Positions 35,823-44,224 of a stretch of 64,000 nt of DNA are shown here, in pieces (the first letter of the stretch is position 1; each line of letters starts with the position of its first letter). The notes beneath the pieces were generated by a model. The model did no database searches, had not been told where the DNA came from, and saw only the letters and a program-made list of their open reading frames with translations. The translations under genes were made by a program, and so were the position numbers. This stretch comes from Cylindrospermum stagnale PCC 7417 (lineage in GTDB: Bacteria > Cyanobacteriota > Cyanobacteriia > Cyanobacteriales > Nostocaceae): positions 285,001 to 349,000 of the forward strand of contig NC_019757.1 in NCBI RefSeq assembly GCF_000317535.1, written 5' to 3'.

Positions 35823-36872
35823 ATGACTAGCTCATTACATCTACCCAAAATCAACATTTTTCAGCGTTTTTCCCGACTGGTATTACCTGGATTATTGACT
35901 TTTTCAACTACCTTAATTAGTTGCTCAGTTGAAACCCCGAAAGCAGAGACCAAAACTACTACTGGTTTTAAAACTAAAGTTATCCACATGGGATATCAGA
36001 GTTCTGGTGACATTGTTAGAATTAAAGGGGTAATTGAAAAACGTCTGCAACCTTTAGGTGTTTCTGTTGAATGGGCACAATTTGCCGCTGGTCCACAACT
36101 GATGGAAGCGATGAATGTAGGTAAAGTTGACGTTGGTTCGGTTGGGGAAACCCCCCCCATATTTGCCCAAGCGGCTGGCACTTCATTGGTATATATCGCT
36201 AGCAACAAACCCGCCAGTGGCAAAGGGAGTGGAATTATAGTTCAAGATAATTCACCGATTCGGACTTTAGCTGACCTAAAGGGCAAAAAAATAGTTTTTC
36301 AAAAGGGTTCTGCTTCCCATTACTTTTTAATAAAAGCCTTAGAAGAGGGTGGTTTGAAATATAGTGACGTTCAAGCCTTGAGTCTACCTCCCTCGGAAGC
36401 CCGTGATGCCTTTATTCAGGGAAAAATTGATGCCTGGGTAACTTGGGACCCCTATTTAGCTGTAGCACAAAAAAAAGCCAAAGCTAGGCTTTTAAGAGAT
36501 GCCAGCGGCATTTCTACTCAAGGAGGATATTACATGGCTTCGCGAAATTTTGCCACAGAAAACCCGAAATTAGTGCGGCTAGTTTTGGAGGAGATAAATA
36601 ATCTCGGACAATGGGCTGAGAATAACACATCTGAAGTTGTCAAACTTACTGCCCCTCAACTCAAACTAGATGAGGATATTTTAACAACAATGGTTAAAAG
36701 ACGGAGGTATGGCTTAAGACCAATTACTCCAGAAATTATGGCGAATCAGCAGCGAATTGCAGATTTGTTCGCCCAAGAAAAAATAATCCCTAAACCCCTG
36801 AAGATTCAGGAAGCAATGCTGACTACTGAACAATATGCAGCTATCACACCAGAAACCATTAGTCAGAAATAG
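35823..36872 (+). CDS. Sulfonate/taurine-type ABC substrate-binding lipoprotein 1
   Basis: This 349-aa protein of the SsuA/TauA binding-protein family has an N-terminal hydrophobic segment ending in the lipobox-like LISC near residue 34, so it is probably a lipoprotein. The family blocks are AAGPQLMEAMNVGKVDVGSV, GETPPIFAQAAG, LADLKGKKIVFQKGS and AWVTWDPYLAVAQ. It likely delivers an aliphatic sulfonate or similar anion to an ABC permease. No permease or ATPase gene is adjacent. The next gene is a second binding protein of the same family, suggesting duplication and diverged ligand choice. Confidence 0.85.
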   Translation: MTSSLHLPKINIFQRFSRLVLPGLLTFSTTLISCSVETPKAETKTTTGFKTKVIHMGYQSSGDIVRIKGVIEKRLQPLGVSVEWAQFAAGPQLMEAMNVGKVDVGSVGETPPIFAQAAGTSLVYIASNKPASGKGSGIIVQDNSPIRTLADLKGKKIVFQKGSASHYFLIKALEEGGLKYSDVQALSLPPSEARDAFIQGKIDAWVTWDPYLAVAQKKAKARLLRDASGISTQGGYYMASRNFATENPKLVRLVLEEINNLGQWAENNTSEVVKLTAPQLKLDEDILTTMVKRRRYGLRPITPEIMANQQRIADLFAQEKIIPKPLKIQEAMLTTEQYAAITPETISQK

Positions 36873-37130
36873 CATTATGGAAATTTTTCGGTATTTACCT
36901 GAGTAACAAGGCCGAACTCTGCGCGAGAATCTTGAACTACCCGCCCGGTAAACCAGTTCAGCACAACTGTGGACTCTCGTGAACTAGTATCCTTGGGTGC
37001 CACGGCATAATTTCCCCGAAAAAGTGATATTTTTAGCAGTTTAAACTACGGTAATTTGACCAAATTACCGTATATTTATGTTTATTTGCAGAAGATTGAA
37101 ATATTTATTACCCCAAAAAGCAGAGTAATT
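36873..37130. promoter_or_regulatory. Spacer between binding-protein genes with operator-like palindrome
   Basis: This 258-bp spacer contains a perfect 10-bp inverted repeat acggtaattt-gacc-aaattaccgt at 37048-37071, centred about 70 bp upstream of the second binding-protein start. Its symmetry and position suit a dimeric regulator site; a transcript hairpin is the alternative. No gene is present. Confidence 0.5.
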
Positions 37131-38219
37131 ATGTTGACTAAGTTCTCTCTATCCCGACTCTTAGGCACGGCTAGAACCTCCGGGCGAAACGCCCTCGCCA
37201 TCTGCCAAAAATTCCCACAGCAAACAATCCGCAGCTTTGCCTTACTGTTTGCCGTTGGGCTAGGTTTAACTTTGGCTATCTCTGCTTGTTCTGCCAACAC
37301 TAGCGACAACCAGGGGACAACGCCGGCAGGCAGCCGAAATGCCGCAGTCAGTAGTACTTTAGTTCGCATTGGCTACCAGAAAGCTTCAACCATCCTCTAT
37401 GCGCTGAAAGTAAAAGGGGAGTTAGAAAAATTGACAGCCTCTGGTGTTTCCGTAACTTGGTCTGAATTTCCCGCTGGACCCCCAATGTTAGAGGCATTAA
37501 ACGCTGGCAGCATTGACTTTGGCTACACTGGGGAAGCACCGCCTATATTTGCCCAAGCAGCAGGTATCCCTCTAGTCTATGTTGCCTATGATCCTTGGAG
37601 TACGAAAGCTGAAGCCATCCTTGTTCCCAAGGATTCACCGATTAAAAGTGTGGCTGAACTCAAGGGTAAAAAAGTCGCTTTTGTCAAAGGTTCTAACGTT
37701 AACTACCTATTGGTGAAAGCACTGTCCAAGGCTGGGATAGAATACAGCGAGATCCAGCCAGTAACGCTCTCACCCGCTGATGCCCGTGCTGTCTTTGAGG
37801 GCAAGAAAGTCGATGCTTGGGCAATTTGGGACCCTTATTTAGCAGCAGCAGAAGCAGCAACTGGCGCACGCATTTTAACAGATGCGACGGGATTAGCTGC
37901 CAATCGTGGCTATTATTTGGCTGCTAAGTCTTTTGTTGACAAGCATCCTGATGCTTTGAACATAGTTCTAGATCAGGTTAAGAAAGTCAGTGGCTGGGCA
38001 AAAAATAATCCGGCTGAAGTTGCTAAGTTACTCTCCCCTGCTTTGGGTATAGATGCTTCTGTGTTGGAGTTAGCGGAAAAACGGCATGAGTATGATGTAC
38101 TCCCACTGACTGAGGAAGTAATTAGTAAACAGCAAGAGGTGGCCGATACTTTCTACAAAATTAACTTGATACCAAAACAAATCAAAGTCAAGGAAATTGT
38201 TTGGCAGGGCAAACAGTAA
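37131..38219 (+). CDS. Sulfonate/taurine-type ABC substrate-binding lipoprotein 2
   Basis: This 362-aa paralogue of the upstream binding protein starts at ATG 37131 (MLTKFSLSRLLGTARTSGRN); a TTG further upstream lies within a palindrome and is rejected. A long N region is followed by a hydrophobic segment and the lipobox LAISAC near residue 52. Family blocks are PAGPPMLEALNAGSIDFGYT, GEAPPIFAQAAG, LKGKKVAFVKGS and AWAIWDPYLAAAEA. It is probably an anchored sulfonate- or taurine-binding protein. Again no permease is close by. A TauD-type dioxygenase at the end of the window could act on the same class of compound. Confidence 0.87.
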   Translation: MLTKFSLSRLLGTARTSGRNALAICQKFPQQTIRSFALLFAVGLGLTLAISACSANTSDNQGTTPAGSRNAAVSSTLVRIGYQKASTILYALKVKGELEKLTASGVSVTWSEFPAGPPMLEALNAGSIDFGYTGEAPPIFAQAAGIPLVYVAYDPWSTKAEAILVPKDSPIKSVAELKGKKVAFVKGSNVNYLLVKALSKAGIEYSEIQPVTLSPADARAVFEGKKVDAWAIWDPYLAAAEAATGARILTDATGLAANRGYYLAAKSFVDKHPDALNIVLDQVKKVSGWAKNNPAEVAKLLSPALGIDASVLELAEKRHEYDVLPLTEEVISKQQEVADTFYKINLIPKQIKVKEIVWQGKQ

Positions 38220-38732
38220 AGGTATTAATTGAAAACTTTGCCTATTTTAAGCGATCGCAATGCGGGTGCTTTGCGCCATCGCATCCAGAAATCAGGGGCT
38301 AAGAATTGCAGTATCGTGTCGCCACATCCACGGCTACGGGAAAAGGCGCTTACCACTCTCTGCTATCTCCAGTGCAGATATGTCTACCTGCCTTGTCTCT
38401 CATGGCTGATACGATCTTGATCGAGATGTTAATATCTACGCCCAACGAGCAATTAAAAAAAATTCAGGAGCGATCGCCTAGAATGGGGTTGATAAAGTAT
38501 GCATTTAGCCCTCACTTTTTCAAGCATTATTGTAATATATATGACTTTATTCTACAGTAATTACATAGCGCAAATTCTGATTTAACTCGGCTACAAATCT
38601 CACAAATTGACTTTTAGGGTAGTTTTAAGGCATGACAAATTTACAAAAACCTGTATTTTGATATCCAAGATTCACGTATAATTAACCACAGATAACCTTT
38701 AGTGATAATCTGTACCTAAATCTATAGCAGAT
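38220..38732. other. Intergenic region upstream of the homocitrate synthase-like gene
   Basis: This 513-bp region has a few short open frames (38229-38560) without family features, codon quality or good starts; I do not call a gene. HIP1-like sites occur near 38250 and 38470. The last 150 bp are AT-rich and probably include the promoter of the next gene. Confidence 0.35.
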
Positions 38733-39923
38733 ATGATTCAAATTCTCGATTCTACCTTGAGAGAGGGCGAACAAACCCCAGGAGTTTATTTTTCTCCTGA
38801 AACAAAATTGGCAATTGCTCAGTTATTAGATCAAATAGGAGTTGATATTATTGAAGCTGGTAATCCCGCCGTAGATAGTGAAATTGCTTTAGCTGTAACC
38901 CAAATTGCTAACGCCGGACTCAAGGCAAAGATAGGTGCTCATTCACTTTGCCGAATAGACGATGTCAGAAAAGCACTGGACTGTGGTGTAAACTTTTTAG
39001 GTGTCTTTTTTAGTGTTTCCCAGAAACGATTGCAACAGGACTACGACATAGGTTTAGAAAAAGCTATAGAGAAAATTGTAGAAGTTATAACTTATGCCAG
39101 AAAAGAAAAGGATAACTTATTAATTCGCTATACGCCGGAAGATACAGTTCGTTCACCGATAGAAAATGTGATTGCAGCAGCGAGCGCAGCAGTACAGGCA
39201 GGAGCTAATATTATTAGCATAGCTGATACGACTGGATACACAACACCATTTCATCAGCACCGCAGTATTTATTATTATGTGAAAACCCTGAAGGAGGAAC
39301 TAGCAAAACGGAACTTATATCCACAAATAGAAGTTCATTGTCACAATGATAGAGGTTTAGCTTTAGCGAATGCACTAGAGGCTTACAGGGCAGGCTCTGA
39401 CATTATTGATGTAACTGTGATGGGACTAGGAGAACGATCTGGCATTGTCGATTTAGCAGAATTACTCATAAATTTAACGGATATGGTTGAGGAAAAAACC
39501 TATTGGGAACTGGGGTGTTTAAAAGACTTATACGATTTGGTGAGCGAGCATTCCCACATACCTATTCCTCCTCATCACCCATTGGTAGGCAAAAATGCCT
39601 TTACCCACTATGCAGGTGTTCATGTTAAAGCGGTGGCTAAAGATGAAGAACTTTATCAAAGTTTAAGTCCAGAAATTCTAGGGAGAAAAAGTAGCTTTGC
39701 CTTAGGGATGCAATCGGGGTTGACTGCTGTTGAACTCGCCCTAAAGCAGATTGGTAGAAATGAACTGGCTGAAGACAAAGATTTAGTGGCTAAGATTCTC
39801 AAAGAAATTAAAGAGATTGCCAAACGAGGAACCGCAATCGATATCGAGAAGGAATTGCCAGAAATTGTCGAGCGCTGTAATATTACCCTACCAATTACTA
39901 ATGGGTGTAAGGTTTCTGTTTGA
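38733..39923 (+). CDS. Homocitrate/isopropylmalate synthase-like DRE-TIM metallolyase
   Basis: This 396-aa enzyme of the alpha-isopropylmalate/homocitrate synthase family condenses acetyl-CoA with a 2-oxoacid. Motifs are LDSTLREGEQTPGV at the N terminus (metal Asp and the RxGEQ site), HCHNDRGLALANALEAYRAG near residue 205 (metal His pair) and TVMGLGERSGIVDLAELL near 230. It lacks the C-terminal leucine-regulatory domain of LeuA, like NifV and LysS. Its sequence start differs from the standard nif-cluster NifV, and no nif gene is nearby. The substrate may be 2-oxoglutarate or another 2-oxoacid. It is followed closely by a hydroxylase and an exporter gene. Confidence 0.85.
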   Translation: MIQILDSTLREGEQTPGVYFSPETKLAIAQLLDQIGVDIIEAGNPAVDSEIALAVTQIANAGLKAKIGAHSLCRIDDVRKALDCGVNFLGVFFSVSQKRLQQDYDIGLEKAIEKIVEVITYARKEKDNLLIRYTPEDTVRSPIENVIAAASAAVQAGANIISIADTTGYTTPFHQHRSIYYYVKTLKEELAKRNLYPQIEVHCHNDRGLALANALEAYRAGSDIIDVTVMGLGERSGIVDLAELLINLTDMVEEKTYWELGCLKDLYDLVSEHSHIPIPPHHPLVGKNAFTHYAGVHVKAVAKDEELYQSLSPEILGRKSSFALGMQSGLTAVELALKQIGRNELAEDKDLVAKILKEIKEIAKRGTAIDIEKELPEIVERCNITLPITNGCKVSV

Positions 39924-40019
39924 GAATACACACTTTAAGCTATTCTATAGTTTGAGTGACACCAAATTAATTTGGCTGATCCAGCATATTCTCCGCGTCT
40001 ATCTTCACAGGAAAATCCT

Positions 40020-41048
40020 ATGGAAATAATGACATCAATATTAAGGAACTGTTTGTACCCACTAAAACAGCTAGTGGTGCCGGATTCTCAGATTTACTGG
40101 CTTTACCTACTTTCCTCATTACTAATAACACTGCTGCTCTATCTACTGCACCTTGCGAAGACAGAAGAGAAGAAGAGCTTTCTGGAATACTGCTTTCCCA
40201 AAGAAGTTTATCTTCATCGTTCAGCAATTCTGGATTTACAGAACTATTTGCCTATGGCGTTGATCAAAAGCTTTGTCATAGTTCCCATTGCCACAGTTAT
40301 ATCTGCAACAGCTATTGCTAATGTAGTCAGCAACTTTTTAAGCTACCTAACTGGCGTAACTAGCCTTTTTCCAGTCACAGAACCACAGTTTTGGCATCAT
40401 GTCGCTTTTAGTATTTTTCTGATCCTGGCTATTGACTTTGGCTATTTCTACAATCATTACCTCAGACATCAAAGTCCTCTAATCTGGGAATTCCATAAAA
40501 TCCATCACACTGCTGAAGTGCTAACCCCGCTGACTTTATACCGCCATCATCCTATCGATTATGTTTTCCAAACAGTGGCGGTTTCTATCTGCTCTGGTGT
40601 AGCCATAGGATTGTGGACTTATCTGTTCGGCAGCCAGATGCAGGTTCTATATCTCAATGGTATCCCCTTTCTGCTGTTCGTCTTTCACCTCACTGGTAAT
40701 TTCCGCCATTCTCATATCTGGCTAGCATTTCCTTATTGGATTAGCCATATTTTCATTAGTCCAGCTCAACACTATATTCATCACGCTAACGAGTCTAAGT
40801 ATTACGACAAAAATTACGGAAAGATCTTCGCAATCTGGGACTGGATGTTTGGTACATTGTACGTTCCGAAGAGCTATGAGGATCTCGATTTAGGTTTGCC
40901 TGGTGATGAAGGAAAGCCATTTGATAGTGTAGTAAACTTCTATTTGCAACCATTTAAGGCAGTATTCAAAAATACCAAAAACCAAAAACCACTCTACGTC
41001 TCAGTTTTGGATGGGGACACCACATCACCCAACCAGATACAAGATTAA
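40020..41048 (+). CDS. Sterol desaturase/fatty acid hydroxylase family membrane protein
   Basis: This 342-aa integral membrane diiron oxygenase-type protein starts at ATG 40020 (MEIMTSILRN); the TTG at 39972 is less likely. It has hydrophobic segments near residues 23-42, 83-110, 125-145 and 190-235. The histidine boxes are NHYLRH near 152, HKIHH near 164, YRHHP near 181 and HYIHHANE near 262, followed by WDWMFGTLYVP, the normal end of the family. It should hydroxylate or desaturate a lipid-like substrate. It lies 96 bp after the homocitrate synthase-like gene on the same strand. Confidence 0.88.
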   Translation: MEIMTSILRNCLYPLKQLVVPDSQIYWLYLLSSLLITLLLYLLHLAKTEEKKSFLEYCFPKEVYLHRSAILDLQNYLPMALIKSFVIVPIATVISATAIANVVSNFLSYLTGVTSLFPVTEPQFWHHVAFSIFLILAIDFGYFYNHYLRHQSPLIWEFHKIHHTAEVLTPLTLYRHHPIDYVFQTVAVSICSGVAIGLWTYLFGSQMQVLYLNGIPFLLFVFHLTGNFRHSHIWLAFPYWISHIFISPAQHYIHHANESKYYDKNYGKIFAIWDWMFGTLYVPKSYEDLDLGLPGDEGKPFDSVVNFYLQPFKAVFKNTKNQKPLYVSVLDGDTTSPNQIQD

Positions 41049-41072
41049 AACAAAGCGTTGCTGCTAAAGGGC

Positions 41073-41115
41073 ATAATTTTGGATGTTAAAGCTTTGCCTT
41101 CACATCCAAAATTAT
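41073..41115 (+). terminator. Long perfect hairpin between hydroxylase and MFS genes
   Basis: The sequence ataattttggatg pairs perfectly with catccaaaattat (13 bp) across a 17-base loop at 41073-41115. It lies 25 bp after the hydroxylase stop codon. There is no strong T-run, so it may be an mRNA-stabilising or attenuating hairpin rather than a full terminator. Confidence 0.55.
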
Positions 41116-41174
41116 CCCGTTCTTAAGTAATGCTATTAGGTAGGCTAGATGAGATATTTATTGAGATATTTATA

Positions 41175-42665
41175 ATGTCAACAACCCAGGAAGAGCAATC
41201 TAATAAACTAAAGCAAGAAACAAAATCGGTGGAAAAATGGGGGGCAACACTGGGCATTAGCATTGGTGTATTCATTTTTGCCTTGGATGTCTACATAGTC
41301 AACCTGGGACTGCCAATCATGGTTGAATCACTCCACACCAGTTTTGCGACGATTCAATGGGTAGTTTTAAGTTATCTGTTAGCGATCGCTATTTTTGTGC
41401 TGAGTGCGGCAAAATTAGGCGATATGTGGAGCAAAAAGCAATTGTACATTATTGGCATGATCGTGTTCACAATCAGCTCACTGTTGTGTGGACTTGCCCC
41501 AAATGTCGGCTTTTTGATCGCCTTTCGGGCACTCCAAGGACTAGGTGCTGCCTTTTTGTCGGGACTGGGAACGGCAATGATTGTGGAAGTGTTTCCACCA
41601 GAAGAGCGCGGACTTGGGCTAGGCATCAGGGCGGGGGTTTTCGGGCTAGGAATCACCTTAGGGCCAACTGTAGGAGGGCTGCTGATTAGTTTGGGAGGCT
41701 GGCCTTTAATCTTCTTCGTAAACGTGCCGATTGGGATTGTTGGCAGTTTAATTGTGGCCCGTCTTGTACCGCCTTCTGTTGTGACTGGCAGTAAACAAGG
41801 CTTTGATGTCATCGGTACCCTGATCCTTACCATCACCTTAACCTGCTTTACACTCGCTATCACCTTATTACAAAACGGTAGCTCTTCTCATACAGTGCTG
41901 GCTTTGTTTGTTATCTCTGCCATCAGTTTAGCCTGCTTTTTATTGGTAGAATCCCGTCTCTTAGAGCCAATGCTTGACTTGACGATTTTTCGTTCCCTAG
42001 AGTTCAGCCTTGGCTTAACGCTGCGGTTTCTGGGGAATTTCGTGATGGCAGGTGTCATCTTCATGCTACCTTTCTTCTTGGAATTGGTTAAGCACTATCC
42101 CACTAAGCAAGTAGGTTTGTTGCTGGCAGTACCGCCGGTTCTGATTGTGCTGACTGCACCCATCGCTGGTATTCTGGCTGACCGCTTCGGAGCGCTTGCC
42201 ATTAGCTTAATCGGGCTAATATTAATGGCAGTTGGTTGCTTGCTCCTCAGCACCTTTGATACTGAATTAACTATCCGCAACTATATTCTGGCGATTATTC
42301 CCTATGGGCTGGGAGTGGGAATGTTCCAATCGCCCAACAATAGCGCCATTATGGGAGCCTCGCCAAAAGGGCAGTTAGGTCTGGCTTCGGGATTGTTGTC
42401 ATTGTCGCGAATATTGGGGCAAACAGCAGGTGTCCCCCTGGTAGGTGCGCTGTTTTCCTTTGTGGCGATCGCAAGTGCTAAACTTGCACCAAATATCGAT
42501 GTCACCAATGCACCTATTGAGGCAATAGTTCTCGGTACCCAGACTACCTTTCGCATCGTCGCCGCTCTCTTGATAGCTTCGATTATACTTACAGGTCTTT
42601 TGTGGTTGCTAGAGCACAAAAAAGCCAAAGCCTCCCAGGTGATGGAAAATCTACCAGACTATTAA
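41175..42665 (+). CDS. MFS drug/metabolite exporter (DHA2, 14-TM)
   Basis: This 496-aa transporter of the EmrB/QacA type exports small molecules by proton antiport. The start chosen is ATG 41175 (MSTTQEEQSNK); an ATG at 41130 would add 15 residues. It shows about 14 hydrophobic segments. The DHA2 signature LDVYIVNLGLPIM lies near residue 37, motif A-like LGDMWSKKQLYIIG near 81, and motif C-like GPTVGGLLISLGGWPLIFFVN near 157. Position after the synthase-like and hydroxylase genes suggests export of their product. A degraded fragment of a close homologue lies at 63108-63254. Confidence 0.88.
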   Translation: MSTTQEEQSNKLKQETKSVEKWGATLGISIGVFIFALDVYIVNLGLPIMVESLHTSFATIQWVVLSYLLAIAIFVLSAAKLGDMWSKKQLYIIGMIVFTISSLLCGLAPNVGFLIAFRALQGLGAAFLSGLGTAMIVEVFPPEERGLGLGIRAGVFGLGITLGPTVGGLLISLGGWPLIFFVNVPIGIVGSLIVARLVPPSVVTGSKQGFDVIGTLILTITLTCFTLAITLLQNGSSSHTVLALFVISAISLACFLLVESRLLEPMLDLTIFRSLEFSLGLTLRFLGNFVMAGVIFMLPFFLELVKHYPTKQVGLLLAVPPVLIVLTAPIAGILADRFGALAISLIGLILMAVGCLLLSTFDTELTIRNYILAIIPYGLGVGMFQSPNNSAIMGASPKGQLGLASGLLSLSRILGQTAGVPLVGALFSFVAIASAKLAPNIDVTNAPIEAIVLGTQTTFRIVAALLIASIILTGLLWLLEHKKAKASQVMENLPDY

Positions 42666-42908
42666 GAAAGTCGAGCTAAAGGACAAGTTCAGGAAGTGGA
42701 AAAAGGCAACATTGCGGCTACTGTCAACTTTGTTGCCCAAATTAGTTTTCTTTATTGCGTAATAAGTTACAATTCATACAATCCTTTTATACCCAACCAG
42801 TTTTTGTTATAAAATCTGTCTTTTCAAGTGCTTTTATCTGTGCAAGGAGCAATCATACTCATCTTGCTTAAATTGCTTCAACCCTTAGTTTTGCTATATT
42901 CTGGGAAT

Positions 42909-44207
42909 ATGTTTCAGCGAATCATCACAGGTAACTTGCAACTGATAAAACTTACGAATCAAAAAATTTTTATCTCAGTAATAACTTTTGGATTAGGACT
43001 AGCGCTATTTTTTTTGATTCATTCCCAGATCCAAATCTCCAAAAAACCGATTAAAGTTGGCGTTCTCCATTCCCTCAGCGGCACAATGGCAATTAGTGAA
43101 AAATCTGTTGTTGATGCTACCTTACTTGCTATTGAAGAAATTAACAAAAAAGGTGGTGTTCTCGGCAGAAAAATCCAGCCAATTATCGTTGATGGCAAAT
43201 CTGATTGGAAGACATTTGCCAAAGAAGCAGAACAACTTATTACTCAAGAACAAGTCGTTACAGTCTTTGGCTGCTGGACTTCTGCCAGTCGTAAAACCGT
43301 TAAGCCTATATTTGAAAAGTACAATCATCTGCTGATTTATCCTGTCCAATATGAAGGACTGGAAGAGTCACCAAATATCATCTACACAGGTGCTGCACCA
43401 AACCAACAAATAATTCCCGCCGTCAAATGGTCTTTTGATAATTTAGGTAAACGGTTATTTTTGGTGGGTTCTGATTATGTTTTCCCCCGGACAGCCAACG
43501 CTATTATAAAAGACCAAGTCACTGCCTTACGTGGAGAAATTCTCGGTGAAGAATATATTCTTTTGGGTAAAAGTGATGTAGAATTTATCATCAAAAAAAT
43601 TTTAGAAACTCAGCCAGATGTCATTTTAAACACAATTAATGGTGATAGCAATATTTCCTTCTTCAAAGCCTTGAGAAAAGCCGGAATTACTGCCAATAAA
43701 ATTCCTACTATTTCATTCAGTATTGCTGAAGAAGAACTGCGCTCTTTGCCGAGAGAATATGTAGTAGGTGATTACGCCGTTTGGAATTACTTCCAGAGTA
43801 TTGATGATCTAACAAATCATAATTTTATCAAAAACTTTAAAAAGAAATATGGTAAAAATAGAGTTACATCTGACCCCATTGAAGCAGGATATTTTGGGGT
43901 TTATTTGTGGGCGCAGGCGGTTGAAGATGCAGGTACAGATGAAGTGAATACTATTCGGGACTATATCAAAGATCAAAGTTTTCGAGCACCCGAAGGCGTT
44001 GTATATATAGATGCTGATAACCAACATACCTGGAAAACAGTTAGAGTTGGGAAGATCAAGACAGATGGACAATTTAAAATAGTTTGGAACTCAGAGAAAC
44101 CGATTCGTCCTGTACCTTTTCCTCTGTCCCGTTCTAAAGCTGACTGGGAAAAATTCTTAACCAATCTCTATCAGGGTTGGAACAAACACTGGGCAAATCC
44201 TGGTTAA
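42909..44207 (+). CDS. UrtA/AmiC-like periplasmic ligand-binding protein
   Basis: This 432-aa protein of the urea/short-chain amide binding family (type I periplasmic fold) starts at ATG 42909 (MFQRIITGNLQ); a GTG upstream is rejected. An N-terminal hydrophobic segment (about residues 20-38) anchors or exports it. Family blocks are IKVGVLHSLSGTMAISEKSV, GGVLGRKIQPIIVDGKSDW, FGCWTSASRKTVKP, YPVQYEGLEESPNIIYTGAA and DPIEAGYFGVYLWAQAVED. There is no urt permease nearby. Instead a histidine kinase begins 17 bp after its stop, so I infer that it serves as the sensory subunit of that kinase for urea, an amide or a similar solute. Confidence 0.85.
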   Translation: MFQRIITGNLQLIKLTNQKIFISVITFGLGLALFFLIHSQIQISKKPIKVGVLHSLSGTMAISEKSVVDATLLAIEEINKKGGVLGRKIQPIIVDGKSDWKTFAKEAEQLITQEQVVTVFGCWTSASRKTVKPIFEKYNHLLIYPVQYEGLEESPNIIYTGAAPNQQIIPAVKWSFDNLGKRLFLVGSDYVFPRTANAIIKDQVTALRGEILGEEYILLGKSDVEFIIKKILETQPDVILNTINGDSNISFFKALRKAGITANKIPTISFSIAEEELRSLPREYVVGDYAVWNYFQSIDDLTNHNFIKNFKKKYGKNRVTSDPIEAGYFGVYLWAQAVEDAGTDEVNTIRDYIKDQSFRAPEGVVYIDADNQHTWKTVRVGKIKTDGQFKIVWNSEKPIRPVPFPLSRSKADWEKFLTNLYQGWNKHWANPG

Positions 44208-44212
44208 TAAAT

Positions 44213-44217
44213 GGAGG
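44213..44217 (+). promoter_or_regulatory. Ribosome-binding site fixing a TTG start
   Basis: A strong ggagg lies 7 bases before the TTG at 44225, while the earlier in-frame TTG at 44177 lies inside the preceding gene and has no such site. This fixes the histidine kinase start at 44225. Confidence 0.75.
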
Positions 44218-44224
44218 CGCAGAT

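Noticed and set aside
38733-39923. Naming the synthase nifV
   Set aside because: The start and several blocks differ from the usual nif-cluster homocitrate synthase, and no nif gene is adjacent, so a family-level name is safer.
42740-42790. Possible NtcA site (gtaataagttac) upstream of the UrtA-like gene
   Set aside because: The spacing is GTA-N6-TAC, whereas the NtcA consensus needs N8; no -10 box at the right distance was clear.
44177-44224. Histidine kinase start at TTG 44177, overlapping the upstream gene
   Set aside because: The ggagg at 44213-44217 fits TTG 44225 much better, and residues before it have no family counterpart.
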